Source: UBA981 sp942490995 (GTDB taxonomy: Bacteria; Pseudomonadota; Gammaproteobacteria; Ga0077536). Taken from it: a stretch of 64,000 nt of DNA. The stretch is taken from NCBI GenBank assembly GCA_942490995.1, contig CALOBG010000051.1, forward strand, positions 62,001 through 126,000. Direction: 5' to 3'. Under the pieces are notes generated by a model. The model searched no databases, was not told the DNA's origin, and worked only from the letters and a program-made list of their open reading frames with translations. How positions within the stretch are numbered: the first letter of the stretch is position 1; each line of letters opens with the position of its first letter. The translations under genes were made by a program, and so were the position numbers. Below, piece after piece: positions 18,172-27,082 of the stretch.

Positions 18172-18779
18172 TCGTTCAGCTCACAAGACGCCGGCCCGGC
18201 TTGCGGGCCCTATGTGTGCGTCGTTCGGATCTCAACAAGCAGGTGTTCATTTTCCAGCGAGTGCCGACTCCGGGGTCGAATACGCCAGGAATAATAGCCG
18301 CTCGAGTTAACACCATACAACGCACATCGCCGTCACTTTGAAACCTGCTTGGGCTTGGTCGTCGAGGAAGGCGAAGTCATCGCAGTTTGCCAGGACGTGA
18401 AGCCGTACGTTGTGTTGGGCGATATTTCCGCACTTCGCGCACCCCCCGTCAGTTGGTTTCGAGTGTTCGCTGTACGGTAGTGACTATCGCGCCCATCACC
18501 ATTGCTTTTGCAGGTTGAAATCACATTCTTGGCGGCTCGAGTCTTGTTCCGATGTCCTGCATGGACACGCGAAAGTTTCATTTTTTTTCCGGATTCGACA
18601 GTGAAACTTGGAGTATCGGCTCACGACGGTTGATTGCGCTACATGGCGCGCCACCTTTTTTCCGCGTGAACTCTCGATAGTCTGCGTATCACAGCGCGCT
18701 GCTCGATGGCGATAACCCGAAACCGCAGGGTGCAGGTACATTGACACAGTATGCTATTCAATGGGTGCGCCACACCTGG
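18172..18779. other. Gene-poor stretch, possible decayed coding sequence
   Basis: No intact gene is visible in these 608 bases. On the minus strand around 18320-18450 one frame reads GGCAKCGNIAQHNVRLHVL, which looks like a worn piece of a zinc-binding protein, but stops and frame breaks surround it. A poly-T run is at 18580-18587. Confidence 0.4.
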
Positions 18780-19340
18780 CTACCATCTCTCGGCCCAATA
18801 CACTATTTCGGGTGGGACTTCTGATATGGCCACGCCGGCCATCTGCCCGTGGTTCCATGGGAATCCTTTGGTCGTGCCTGGCTGCGCAAAAATATAGTAG
18901 ACCGTGTAATTATCGGAAAACGTCTCCTGTACTCCCTGCGGCGCGAGGTAATCGGGAGGCAGGGGAATTGCGTGTTCAGTCTCCGGCTCGGCGCCTTCGG
19001 CACCGGGCGACGCGGAGCCTGCGACGTGCATTGCCTGCTTCGAATACACCGACATCTCGGCCCGCGCCCGCTCCAGGGGCACGCGGATGCGCAGCTGCAA
19101 ATGCGCACCTCCCTGCAGAAATCCCGGGAAATAGGAGATAGCTGCGGTGTTCGACATTGCTTTGATACGTGCCGGGAAATGGTTGACGAGATGAGAGCTC
19201 CAGGCGGCCAGGTACTCATCGTAGCTATCGAGATCTGAACGGACTCTCAGATTCCACGCGAAGTATCCCGCGGCGAGCACGTAAACAGCGGCAGCGACGA
19301 GTAGACCCTGCAACAACGTGCGAACGACGCCCTTTGCCAT
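18780..19340 (-). CDS. Hypothetical membrane-anchored protein
   Basis: 186 residues with one N-terminal membrane segment (LLQGLLVAAAVYVLAAGYFAW), then a soluble domain with FPARIKAMSNTAAISYFPGF and a C-terminal VPPEIVYWAERW. No family is recognised. It probably resides in the inner membrane facing the periplasm. Confidence 0.6.
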   Translation of the reverse strand: MAKGVVRTLLQGLLVAAAVYVLAAGYFAWNLRVRSDLDSYDEYLAAWSSHLVNHFPARIKAMSNTAAISYFPGFLQGGAHLQLRIRVPLERARAEMSVYSKQAMHVAGSASPGAEGAEPETEHAIPLPPDYLAPQGVQETFSDNYTVYYIFAQPGTTKGFPWNHGQMAGVAISEVPPEIVYWAERW

Positions 19341-19467
19341 TTACCAACGACCTATCGCTGAGTTAAGCCGCATGTCATAGCGCACACTAAGATTGGGATC
19401 GCACTGGCACAACGAGTAGGCGTGCTGTAGCACGAAGAGTTTTTATGAAAAAGGGCACGTCGGGTTG

Positions 19468-19746
19468 TCAGCAACATGTCTTCTCAAGCGTCATCGATAA
19501 TTGGTGACAAAACGATGAGTCAAGTCTCACCCGATTATAGAAGTCGATGTAAGACCGCACCGAATCGCGGCCCCGCTTATCGCTGGTCAACACGTGCCGG
19601 TGGTAGGTATCGGGCAATTCGTTCAGGCGAACCGCAATTGTCTTGAATTTGTCACTGCGTTTACAGGTATGTCGGACGCCGGGCGTGGGGATCTGTAACG
19701 CGAGGAGGGTGGCAACGATTGCGATTGCGATCGCGATCGCGCCCAC
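19468..19746 (-). CDS. Small hypothetical protein with N-terminal membrane segment
   Basis: Up to 92 residues, beginning GAIAIAIAIVATLLALQI. GGGGAGG precedes the GTG at 19746 very closely, so the exact start is unsure. The overlapping GCGATCGC octamers in this stretch encode the alternating Ala-Ile. It lies next to a decayed attC and may be an old cassette gene. Confidence 0.45.
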   Translation of the reverse strand: MGAIAIAIAIVATLLALQIPTPGVRHTCKRSDKFKTIAVRLNELPDTYHRHVLTSDKRGRDSVRSYIDFYNRVRLDSSFCHQLSMTLEKTCC

Positions 19747-19796
19747 AACCTCCCCGATAGCACCGAGTCTTGAATCGTCATTGCTTCAGCCGCCTG

Positions 19797-19905
19797 GGCC
19801 CAGAATCACCTGCGTGCTACTGCGAACTTGTTCGGTGTCGCTGCGCATGTCTACTCGGTACAAGTCCGCAGTAGGACGTCAGGTTGATCCGCTGGGCAGG
19901 CGGGG
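19797..19905. other. Decayed attC (class H) near the left end of the integron
   Basis: The body CACCTGCGTGCTACTGCGAACTTG on the left and AAGTCCGCAGTAGGACGTCAGGTTGATCCGCTGG on the right matches class H attC sites arm by arm, but the core GTTAG has become GGCAG and the left core is lost. It should no longer recombine. Confidence 0.85.
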
Positions 19906-19954
19906 TACTTGTTTCATGGTTACAGACGAATATATTGAGTGTTTTTCTGCCTCA

Positions 19955-20200
19955 TTATTGGTCCAGGAGGTAATCAAACCCTTCGATATCCATAAATGAT
20001 CCCGCACCTTCGTCATCGATTGCTTTGAGTCCAGCGTCCAACGCTTGCTGTGCCGTCGAGTATCGCTCAAGCCACACGGACCATATCCCGAGGGGGTTTA
20101 CAATTGCCAGCTCCCACTCATTTTCTGACGCTTTTGTGGCCACTACTTCGAGCTTCACACCATTAGCGATTACCGTCTGAACACGATCTTCTTCGAACAT
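19955..20200 (-). CDS. Small hypothetical protein (probable old cassette gene)
   Basis: 81 acidic residues, MFEEDRVQTVIANGVKLEVV, then AIVNPLGIWSVWLERYSTAQQALDAGLKAIDDEG. It has the alpha/beta composition of small cassette proteins. AGGAGA is 6 bases upstream of the ATG. It is bounded on the left by the decayed attC and on the right by IS remnants. Function unknown. Confidence 0.65.
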   Translation of the reverse strand: MFEEDRVQTVIANGVKLEVVATKASENEWELAIVNPLGIWSVWLERYSTAQQALDAGLKAIDDEGAGSFMDIEGFDYLLDQ

Positions 20201-20244
20201 CCATATTCTCCTTAGCAGGTTCCATCCTGATTCCTATGGCTGAT

Positions 20245-20520
20245 TTAGCTGTATTTGCGTGTCAACCTGTTCTCCAGCCTATCGAGGCTATAGAAAAAGT
20301 AGTTCATCGTCGGCAGCGGGCACAAACTCCGTAAGGCCGCAAAGACGAGACCGGCGCGCCGGCCTGTCCCCCTGCAAGGCTGCTCAAGGTGGTCCTGTTC
20401 AGCTATTCGCAAGGCTTGCTCAGTAGCCGCTGCATCGGGTGAAGCTACCGAGTAACGCGCATAAGCACAAGGGCAGGACACGAGTCGATAGAGGACCCCA
20501 GATCCTGGACGGTGGCTTAC
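20245..20520. pseudogene. IS1182-family transposase remnants, rearranged
   Basis: On the plus strand, 20335-20450 reads DETGAPACPPARLLKVVLF then SYSQGLLSSR, and 20440-20490 reads KLPSNAHKHKGRTRVD, both matching the intact IS1182 transposase at 27240-28814 with the part between deleted. On the minus strand near 20245-20330, YFFYSLDRLENRLTR resembles its C-terminus. This is a mosaic of at least two pieces. Confidence 0.75.
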
Positions 20521-20544
20521 GTGAAATCTTAACGCCGATTCAGG

Positions 20545-20627
20545 CCGCCGGGTTCCGGAGTCCGCTTCGCCGCGGGGACTGCAGCCCGCAGCAGGTATCT
20601 GATTGGTTCCGCCACGTCCGCATTTTC
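20545..20627 (+). pseudogene. IS30-family transposase remnant, 5' part, cut by IS66
   Basis: Reads CSPQQVSDWFRHVRIF up to the IS66 edge. It continues in frame with SISHQMLYRYIW encoded by the minus strand from 29773 downward, once the 8-base duplication GCATTTTC (20620-20627) is counted once. See the inversion finding. Confidence 0.85.
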
Positions 20628-20712
20628 GTAAACGCAACGTAAACGACGCCCTATTCGAGTCCTTCCCGGACGTAGTAGAAATGCCCGCTGTAAATTTGGC
20701 GGAGCATTTTCG

Positions 20713-21012
20713 ATGGCACGACGTTCACAGGCGGATTGGCAGGCCCTGATAGAGGCGCACGCATCAAGTGGGTTAACAGCCGCGGCGTTCTGCCGCCAGC
20801 ACGGAGTTAATCCCAAGTCTTTCAGTTTTCGGCGTCGTCAGCTGGGCAAAACCGCAGTGGCACCGCGCAGTCCCTTTGTGGCGATGAAGTTGAGCGGTGG
20901 TTCACGCGCTGAGGTACTGCGGCTCCATGTGGGTTCGAGCACGACGCTGGAGCTGTCGCCAGGCGTTGACGTGGCCTGGTTAACCGGGCTGCTGCGTGCG
21001 CTGAAGGATTAA
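20713..21012 (+). CDS. tnpA: IS66 accessory protein TnpA
   Basis: 99 residues with an N-terminal helix-turn-helix-like part, SQADWQALIEAHASSGLTAA, AFCRQHGVNPKSFSFRRRQLG. It is needed with TnpB for IS66 transposition. The stop is 3 bases before tnpB. Confidence 0.88.
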   Translation: MARRSQADWQALIEAHASSGLTAAAFCRQHGVNPKSFSFRRRQLGKTAVAPRSPFVAMKLSGGSRAEVLRLHVGSSTTLELSPGVDVAWLTGLLRALKD

Positions 21013-21015
21013 GCG

Positions 21016-21372
21016 ATGGAGATGTTTCGTGACGTGCCGGCGGTCTATGTGCATCGTGAACCGGTCGATTTCCGGAAGTCGATCAACGGCCTGACGTTGA
21101 TCATTGAAGATGACCTATCCCACTCGCCGTTCACCGGGGCCTTGTACGTGTTCTGCAACCGCAAACGGGATAAGTTGAAGATCGTGTATTGGGACCGCAG
21201 TGGTTTCGTATTGTGGTACAAACGTCTCGAGCAGGACAAATTCCGCTGGCCAATGCGGTGGCCGGAAGCGTTGATCGAACTCAACGAAACGCAACTGCAT
21301 CGGCTGCTGCAAGGCTACGCGTTCATGCCTGAGGAAGGTCATAAAACATTGCATTATGCGAGTGTTTTATAG
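21016..21372 (+). CDS. tnpB: IS66 accessory protein TnpB (Orf2)
   Basis: 118 residues with the hallmark VDFRKSINGLTLIIED, GALYVFCNRKRDKLKIVYWD and WPEALIELNETQLHRLLQGY. The family is recognised with confidence; the protein is accessory to the transposase. Confidence 0.94.
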   Translation: MEMFRDVPAVYVHREPVDFRKSINGLTLIIEDDLSHSPFTGALYVFCNRKRDKLKIVYWDRSGFVLWYKRLEQDKFRWPMRWPEALIELNETQLHRLLQGYAFMPEEGHKTLHYASVL

Positions 21373-21407
21373 CGACTCAGATCGATCGTTTTGCTATACT
21401 GCCGCGC

Positions 21408-22952
21408 ATGTCAACGGTGCTCGAACAACTCCCTGATGATGTTGACGCACTGAAGTTATTGGTCGTTGAACAGGCTGCTCGCAATGAGCAGTTGATGGCC
21501 GATAATCAGAACTACAAAACGCAAGTCTCGCTCCTCCAAGAACGTTTAAACCTCGCTTTGGCGATCCGCTTTGCCGCACGCAGTGGGAAGGTGTCGCCCG
21601 ATCAAATCCGATTGTTTGACGAAGCGGAGGCTGACGCCACTGAGTCTGGCGAGACCGACACACCCTTGACGATTGAGATCGCCCCGCACACGCGCCAACG
21701 CGGTGGGCGTAAACCGCTGCCGGAGAATCTGCCACGCGTCGAGGTGGTGCATGTGCTGCCCGAGTCCGAGCAGGTGTGTACACACGATGGTCGGCCGCTG
21801 AAAATGATCGGCGAGGTGGTCAGCGAGCAGCTGGATATTGTGCCGGCGGTCATCCAGGTGATCCGTCATATCCGCAAGCAGTATGTGTGCAATTGCGGGC
21901 GGTGCATCAAGACTGCGCCGTTGCCGGCCCAACCCATTCCAAAAAGCATGGCCTCACCGGGCTTATTAGCCCATATCGCGGTCTGCAAGTATGTCGATGG
22001 CTTACCGTTGTACCGGCAGGAGACGATTTTAAATCGTATTAACGTCGACCTGCCGCGCGGTACGCAGGCGAGTTGGATGATCAAGGCCGGCACATTGGTG
22101 CAGCCGTTGATTAATCTGATGCGTGACCGGCTGCTCGATTATGACATCGTACAGATGGATGAGACGCGGGTGCAGGTTTTGAAGGAAGCCGGTCGTCGCG
22201 CGCAATCACAATCCTACCTGTGGGTGCAACGCGGTGGACCGCCGGATGAGCGGGTCATCTTGTACGATTACGACGCCTCGCGAAGTGGCGCGGTGCCGCA
22301 ACGGTTGTTGGCGGGCTATCGTGGTTACCTTCAGACTGACGGTTATGACGGCTACAACGCGTTGGTTGCGACGAACGGGTTGAAACAGCTCGGTTGCATG
22401 GCCCATGCGCGTCGTCGTTTTGACGAGGCGGTGAAAGCACAAGGGAAGAACAAGCGTCGGGGTAAGGCTTGGCGCGGTTTATCACTCATACAAAAGTTAT
22501 ACCGGGTTGAGAAACAGGCGCGGCCGATGGCGGCCGATGAGCGTTACGCCTACCGCCTTCGGCACGCGAAGCCGGTGCTCGACGAGATGCGAGGATGGCT
22601 TGAATCCGTGCTACCCCAGGTCCCGCCGACTGGTGCAGTCGGTAAAGCCCTGAATTATTTACATCACGAATGGGACAAGCTCACGCGCTACCTGGATGAC
22701 GGACGGCTGGAGATTGACAACAACCTGTGCGAGAACGCGGTGCGTCCGTTCGTGATGGGCCGCAAGGCCTGGTTGTTCAGTGACTCGGTCGCCGGGGTTA
22801 ATGCCTCGGCCAATCTTTATTCTTTGGTTGAGACCGCCAAGGCGCACGGACTGGAGCCCTATGCCTACCTGCGCGAGGTGTTCACGAAACTGCCTGGCGC
22901 GACGACGGTCGAAGACATCGAAGCACTTCTGCCGGGCAATATCAGTCTCTAA
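21408..22952 (+). CDS. tnpC: IS66 transposase TnpC
   Basis: 514 residues: an N-terminal leucine-zipper-like coiled coil, a zinc-binding middle (YVCNCGRCIKTAPLPAQP) and a DDE core with the acidic residues in YDIVQMDETRVQVL, LQTDGYDGYNAL and EIDNNLCENAVRPFVMGRK. It appears intact. One change from copy 2 is ARSGKVSPD versus ARSEKVSPD. Confidence 0.95.
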   Translation: MSTVLEQLPDDVDALKLLVVEQAARNEQLMADNQNYKTQVSLLQERLNLALAIRFAARSGKVSPDQIRLFDEAEADATESGETDTPLTIEIAPHTRQRGGRKPLPENLPRVEVVHVLPESEQVCTHDGRPLKMIGEVVSEQLDIVPAVIQVIRHIRKQYVCNCGRCIKTAPLPAQPIPKSMASPGLLAHIAVCKYVDGLPLYRQETILNRINVDLPRGTQASWMIKAGTLVQPLINLMRDRLLDYDIVQMDETRVQVLKEAGRRAQSQSYLWVQRGGPPDERVILYDYDASRSGAVPQRLLAGYRGYLQTDGYDGYNALVATNGLKQLGCMAHARRRFDEAVKAQGKNKRRGKAWRGLSLIQKLYRVEKQARPMAADERYAYRLRHAKPVLDEMRGWLESVLPQVPPTGAVGKALNYLHHEWDKLTRYLDDGRLEIDNNLCENAVRPFVMGRKAWLFSDSVAGVNASANLYSLVETAKAHGLEPYAYLREVFTKLPGATTVEDIEALLPGNISL

Positions 22953-22998
22953 CGTACTAATCCACATCGAACAACGGTGGGGTTTATCGCGCGCTTAC

Positions 22999-23700
22999 CA
23001 TCCAGATGGTCGATCACCGTGATATCTAATTCGACCATCTGTCGCACCACCGGATCGGGGAAGTGCGCGGGGATGTCGCTGCGTTCCTTTTTACGTCCGG
23101 CTCGCGCCCCGAGGGGCGGCAGGTTGTATTGGCTGACGGTGTTCTGGATGTGTGCGGTGAGGTCGCCCCGATAGCGGGCGAACATCATGCGCCGTCGCAG
23201 GAGATCCCGGGTTGCCCGCATTCGGGCTGGATAGGGCATAGGCCTGCGGCAACATACCGGCTTTGAGCAAGCGCGCAATCTTCTCTGAATCGATGCGGTC
23301 ATTCTTAGCCTTTCCGCCATGGATGGCTTTCATGTAGAGCGCATGGCCGAGGACGAACGGGATCTCTTCGCGGGCACACCAATCGGCCAGCCAGTACCAG
23401 GTAAACAGACATTTCGACACTGATGACGAGGTCGTCGCGGTAGGGGTCGATGGCTTTGGCAAGCGGCTCAGGCGCCGTTTTCATATTGCAAATGCAAAAC
23501 CGTTTCGCCGGCCTGGTTGATGATGCACACGTACATCGTTTTCGCGTGTAAGTCGATCCCACAATAATGCTGATGGGCTGTGTTATAAAATCGCATCTGA
23601 GGTCTCCTTCTGGGCATTGAGTCTATGAACTCTCAATTGTGTAGGACCGTCAGCTTGCTGATAAAGCCGGAAAGTCCCAGGAGGGGGCCTCAATGAGTAT
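22999..23700 (-). mobile_element. IS110-family element A, copy 1, truncated by IS66
   Basis: Only the left end and 5' part of the element remain, from the terminal ATACTCATTGAGG (minus strand, 23700) to the codons around IDHLD at the IS66 edge. The transposase start is at 23596, and at least two extra bases break its frame (near 23413 and 23235). It points opposite to the other A copies because its segment is inverted. Confidence 0.9.
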
Positions 23701-23792
23701 CAAAACGCTGGAGTCGGACACTTGACTGTCGCTTTCCCTTCGCTGCCGCTCCGGTCGGCGCCCGTCAAGTGCCGCTCAACTCGGCGTTAGGC
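23701..23792 (+). other. attC site (class T), left core lost to IS110-A
   Basis: Arms GACACTTGACTGTCGC and GGCGCCCGTCAAGTGCCGC pair, and the right core is GTTAGGC at 23786-23792. It is oriented opposite to the main array. Confidence 0.85.
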
Positions 23793-23835
23793 AGCTTTCC
23801 TGAACTCAGTGCCCGTCCAAAGGTAAAATCAGCGC

Positions 23836-24078
23836 ATGGCTGAGTACCGGTACACGGAATACTTCAAAAACCAAGTGCTGCGTAAGCGGCCCTACTTGAG
23901 GAAGGAATGGTGCGAGTATGTGCTCGAAAATTCCGAGAAATCTGAGCGTCAAGAACACAATCGTTATCGATATTGGGCGAGAATTCCGGAGCTAGATAAC
24001 CGATACTTAAGGGTAATCACGCTGGAAGACCGGATAACTATCCATAATGCATTTCCGGATCGGAGCTATAAGCCATGA
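23836..24078 (+). CDS. Putative toxin-like partner of a DUF2283 protein, copy 1
   Basis: 80 residues, MAEYRYTEYFKNQVLRKRP, ending RYLRVITLEDRITIHNAFPD-RSYKP. It is homologous to the gene at 47383 (shared RYLRV-x2-LED-x2-TIHNAF-x-DR-x-YKP tail). It overlaps the DUF2283 gene by the 4 bases ATGA. A two-gene cassette of this kind is reminiscent of toxin-antitoxin modules (DUF4258-like), but the activity is inferred only from context. Confidence 0.7.
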   Translation: MAEYRYTEYFKNQVLRKRPYLRKEWCEYVLENSEKSERQEHNRYRYWARIPELDNRYLRVITLEDRITIHNAFPDRSYKP

Positions 24079-24290
24079 AGATGAAATACTACAAAGATAC
24101 CGATTCGCTCTACATCGACCTCTCAGAGAATCCGAGTTCCGAGAGTAAAGAAGTTTCGGAAGGTATTGTTCTGGACTATGACGCTGACGGAAATCTCGTG
24201 GGCATAGACATCGACAATGCAAAGTCCAAGGTCGCCCTAGATAAGCTCGTCGTTAGCAGTTTGCCTGGCTCAGTCGAAACCGCTGCCTAA
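24075..24290 (+). CDS. DUF2283 family protein, copy 1
   Basis: 71 residues: MKMKYYKDTDSLYIDLSE, then VSEGIVLDYDADGNLVGIDI, the standard DUF2283 layout. It is translationally coupled to the upstream gene. Its TAA stop (24288-24290) is part of the attC core GCCTAAC. It is probably the antitoxin-like partner. Confidence 0.82.
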   Translation: MKMKYYKDTDSLYIDLSENPSSESKEVSEGIVLDYDADGNLVGIDIDNAKSKVALDKLVVSSLPGSVETAA

Positions 24291-24380
24291 CCAGTCGGTG
24301 AACCTGACGCTTGACTGCGCCCTCCCTGCGCTACCGCTCCGGTCAGTTGCAATCAAGCGCAGGTTACCTCGGCGTTAGGC
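24285..24380 (+). other. attC site (class T variant)
   Basis: Cores GCCTAAC (24285) and GTTAGGC (24374). Arms AACCTGACGCTTGACTG and CAATCAAGCGCAGGTTA pair with bulges. Confidence 0.9.
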
Positions 24381-24430
24381 GTTACTGTTATCGCACGTAG
24401 ATTTATAGCCACCAGATCAGCGAGGTTGAA

Positions 24431-24955
24431 ATGGCAACAGCTGTACCCAGGCACACGGTCGATCTAAGCGAATATCCGGATCTCGTCGTTATATACCTCG
24501 GGATGCGAGTTAACGCACTGCGGGGATTGAAAACAATCTTCGGTCTTGGCCCGCAGATCCAGGCCGCGGGAGATGCCAAGCCGGAGGGTCTGCTTCACTG
24601 CGAACAGAACATCATCTACAGAGTCTTTCCATTTGAAATTGGAATGCGATGGTACTGGAAAGACTTTGAATCGATGGAGGCTTGGACAAGATCTCCACCA
24701 CATAGAGAATGGTGGACCAAATTCTTGAAGGATTCCGGCGGCACGGGTTTCTGGCATGAAACGTATTGCATGCGTGGCGGGATCGAAGCGATATACGACG
24801 ATCTCACGAGTAGCGAGTTAGGTTTGCTCGCATTTGCCTCTCGGGTCCCAGCGCGCTCAGGTACATTCAGTGCGCGTCGTCGCCTCGAACGAGAAGGCGC
24901 AGATCTTGCTCAACCAGAAGGGGTGTCCGAAAAGGAGTTGCATGGTAACGCCTAA
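24431..24955 (+). CDS. DUF4188 family protein
   Basis: 174 residues: IYLGMRVNALRGLKTIFGLGP, EGLLHCEQNIIYRVFPFEIG, MRWYWKDFESMEAWTRSPPH and FWHETYCMRGGIEAIY match DUF4188, a dimeric-ferredoxin-like family related to ABM monooxygenases. The stop TAA (24953-24955) lies in the attC core. A cassette gene; substrate unknown. Confidence 0.8.
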   Translation: MATAVPRHTVDLSEYPDLVVIYLGMRVNALRGLKTIFGLGPQIQAAGDAKPEGLLHCEQNIIYRVFPFEIGMRWYWKDFESMEAWTRSPPHREWWTKFLKDSGGTGFWHETYCMRGGIEAIYDDLTSSELGLLAFASRVPARSGTFSARRRLEREGADLAQPEGVSEKELHGNA

Positions 24956-24966
24956 CCAAGCGTGTA

Positions 24967-25208
24967 TGGACTCCTCCCACAAGTAGAGACGAAGGTGCGT
25001 TGTAGACGGTTGGGATCGTTTGCAGTCGTGTATCCGGCCTCATTGCGGCTTTCGTTATCTGAAGCCGGGCCATCATGAATATCCGCGCACCGAGAGCCAA
25101 TCGATTGAATTGACCTGTTACGGTCAGCTTGGTTATCGGCTTTCATCGGTACCGGTCCAACCTGAGATGTCATGAACGCGGGTGTCTCTACGCAAACGGG
25201 TTGATGGG
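24967..25208 (-). ncRNA. Candidate guide (seek/bridge) RNA region of IS110-B
   Basis: About 240 bases without a frame between the transposase stop and the element end. IS1111-type elements are known to encode a target-selecting RNA in this position. Its limits and guide bases are not resolved here. Confidence 0.45.
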
Positions 25209-26246
25209 TCAGGCGACGGCGCGCTCTGAGTCGAAGTCGCTTTCGTGTTTCCACACGGCCCAGCAGATACGGGCGAGTTTATTGGCCAACGCACAGGTAG
25301 CCTTGTTGTGGCCGCCCCGTTGTTCGAGCTGGTAGGCCCATTGCTGCAGGCGTGATAAACGTTTCCCGGCACGCTGAAGCTTTTTGGCCCTGGCCAGCAC
25401 CGAGCGCGCGCCGTGGGTGAGCAGCATGCGGAGGTAGCAGTCTCCCTGTTTGGAGATCCCGCCGAGTCGTCGTTTGCTGCCGGAGCTGTACTCACGTGGC
25501 GTGAGGCCAAGCCAACTGGCGAAGCGCCGCCCGTCGGGGAAATGATGCGGAGAGCCGGCACTGGCGAGCATCGCGGTACTGGTCAGCAGTCCAACGCCGG
25601 AGACGGTCTGCAGACGGTGAACGTCGACGTTGGCCTTCGTTAAGGCTTTCAGTTGTCGCTCTACGGACGTCATGTCGTTCTCGAGTGTTGCAATCTCTTC
25701 AAGGAGACGGGTAAAGACGACCTTCAGAGGTGCCGGTATCGCCTCATCGTCGAGGATCTCTCTCGCTCGTCGCTGAGCGACCTTTGCGCCTTCAGGGATG
25801 GCGAAGCCGAGTTCGCGAAGGAAGCCGCGCAGCGCGTTGATCCGTTGAGTACGGGTGCGCTTCCATTGTTCTCGGATCCGATGGAGCTGCTGGATCTGCT
25901 GTTGTTCGACGGAGCGCAGGGGGACGGGTTTGATCCCCTCGCAGCGATGGGCTTCGAGAAGTGCCTCGGTGTCGGCACGGTCGGTCTTGTTGCGTCTGCG
26001 ATAGGGTTTGACGTAGTGAGCCGGGACGATGTCGGTGCGATGGCCGGTGGCTTGGGCCTGGCGCGCCCAGAAGTGTGCGGTGCCGCAGGACTCGACCAGG
26101 ACCAATGCGGGTGGCTGGGTCGCGAGAAAGGTGCTGAACTCCTTACGCGAGAGGCGCCGGCGTTCGAGGATCCGGTAATGGTCGTTAGCGACGGCGACCT
26201 CGAAGACATCTTTTGCCAGGTCGACGGAAATGATCTTAGACTTCAT
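25209..26246 (-). CDS. IS110-family transposase (element B)
   Basis: 345 residues from the ATG at 26246, preceded by AAGGAG. The RuvC-like DEDD residues are in ISVDLAKDVFEVAV, LVLVESCGTAHFWARQ and KTDRADTEALLEAHRC. The C-terminal Tnp domain with its catalytic serine is in SGVGLLTSTAML to TPREYSSGSKRRLG. It appears intact. Confidence 0.93.
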   Translation of the reverse strand: MKSKIISVDLAKDVFEVAVANDHYRILERRRLSRKEFSTFLATQPPALVLVESCGTAHFWARQAQATGHRTDIVPAHYVKPYRRRNKTDRADTEALLEAHRCEGIKPVPLRSVEQQQIQQLHRIREQWKRTRTQRINALRGFLRELGFAIPEGAKVAQRRAREILDDEAIPAPLKVVFTRLLEEIATLENDMTSVERQLKALTKANVDVHRLQTVSGVGLLTSTAMLASAGSPHHFPDGRRFASWLGLTPREYSSGSKRRLGGISKQGDCYLRMLLTHGARSVLARAKKLQRAGKRLSRLQQWAYQLEQRGGHNKATCALANKLARICWAVWKHESDFDSERAVA

Positions 26247-26487
26247 GGGTGGACTCCTTCTGATGCTGAGCAAGTAGCAATGTCACAGTTCTACTTTGGT
26301 ACATCGATACCGCAAAACAAAGCGCGGGAGGAGTCCATTTCATCAATCGAGGCCGAAGCTTACTGCCGCGCGTTCTAAGCCGGCAGTAAGCTTCGGCCTA
26401 AAACGCGCGGCAATCACGCGCGGCTCATCGCGGCGTTAGGTGTAGCAGGCCCTACTCTGTCCACTACATTGTAGTTATACTAGACAT

Positions 26488-26781
26488 ATGCCCGAGCTGC
26501 GATTCGAATGGGAGCCCGCTAAAAGCCGCATCAATGCGCGGAAGCACGGGATCACCTTCGATGAGGCCCAATCAGTGTTCTACGATGAACACGGTCTCCT
26601 AATCGAAGATCCAGACCATTCGAGAGATGAAGACCGCTTCATCTTGCTTGGGATAAGTAGTCCCGCTCGTACACTCGTTGTGAGTCATTGCTACCGCGAC
26701 GTGGCAGGTACAATCCGAATCATTTCAGCGCGCAAAGCCACTCGGCCGGAGCGCGCTCAATACACATCGAGACTGCGATGA
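26488..26781 (+). CDS. brnT: BrnT-family toxin
   Basis: 97 residues: FEWEPAKSRINARKHGITFDEAQSVF, then DEDRFILLGISSPARTLVVSHCYR and IRIISARKATRPERAQY, the complete BrnT pattern. BrnT is a RelE-fold ribonuclease that stops translation and is neutralised by BrnA. It overlaps brnA by ATGA. An inverted repeat CTACATTGTAG lies just upstream with a TATACT -10-like box, a likely autoregulated promoter. Confidence 0.92.
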   Translation: MPELRFEWEPAKSRINARKHGITFDEAQSVFYDEHGLLIEDPDHSRDEDRFILLGISSPARTLVVSHCYRDVAGTIRIISARKATRPERAQYTSRLR

Positions 26782-26987
26782 AGAAGGAATACGATTTTTC
26801 AAAGGCCAAGCGCAATCCCTATGCGAAAAAGCTAAAGAAGCAGATAACGATCCGAATTGAAGAACCTACAATCGACTACTTCAAAGAACTAGCCGAAGAA
26901 ATGGGTCTGCCGTATCAAACACTCATTAATCTATACCTTCGGGACTGCGCCGAATCACATAGAAAGCTAAACATGAGATGGAAATAG
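26778..26987 (+). CDS. brnA: BrnA-family antitoxin
   Basis: 69 residues, MKKEYDFSKAKRNPYAKKLKK and a ribbon-helix-helix part QITIRIEEPTIDYFKELAEE, PYQTLINLYLRDCAESH. It would neutralise BrnT and bind the module's operator. It differs clearly from the two BrnA-like copies at 50026 and 61618. Confidence 0.9.
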   Translation: MKKEYDFSKAKRNPYAKKLKKQITIRIEEPTIDYFKELAEEMGLPYQTLINLYLRDCAESHRKLNMRWK

Positions 26988-27082
26988 CTACACCTAACCA
27001 AATGTTCGAGGCCGACGCTTGACCGCTCCTCCTTTCGCTACCGCTCCAGTCGTCGCCGTCAAGCGCGGCTCAACATTGCGTT

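Larger units (their letters stand above)
20628..22998 (+). mobile_element. IS66-family element, copy 1
   Basis: 2371 bp, the same length as copy 2. Ends are GTAAACGCAACGTAAAC on the left and, in reverse complement, GTAAGCGCGCGATAAAC on the right. It carries three genes in the usual order. Left flank GCATTTTC is not repeated at its own right end but at the far end of copy 2, showing that its flanks were exchanged. Confidence 0.93.
24966..26338 (-). mobile_element. IS110-family element B, intact copy
   Basis: 1373 bp with matching ends ATGGACTCCTCCCAC and, in reverse complement, ATGGACTCCTCCCGC. The transposase is followed by about 240 non-coding bases and preceded by about 90, the IS1111-type layout in which the guide RNA lies downstream. 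It is unrelated at sequence level to element A. Confidence 0.88.
24950..26441 (+). other. attC site (class R) split by IS110-B
   Basis: Core GCCTAAC at 24950-24956, then CAAGCGTGT, then the insertion, then the body with GCCGCGCG arms (26339-26430) and the core GTTAGGT at 26435-26441. The insertion is about 10 bases inside the gene-proximal core. Confidence 0.85.

Noticed and set aside
19715..19742. GCGATCGC octamers as a HIP1-like genome repeat
   Set aside because: Only one local run is present and it is explained by alternating Ala-Ile codons of the small membrane protein.
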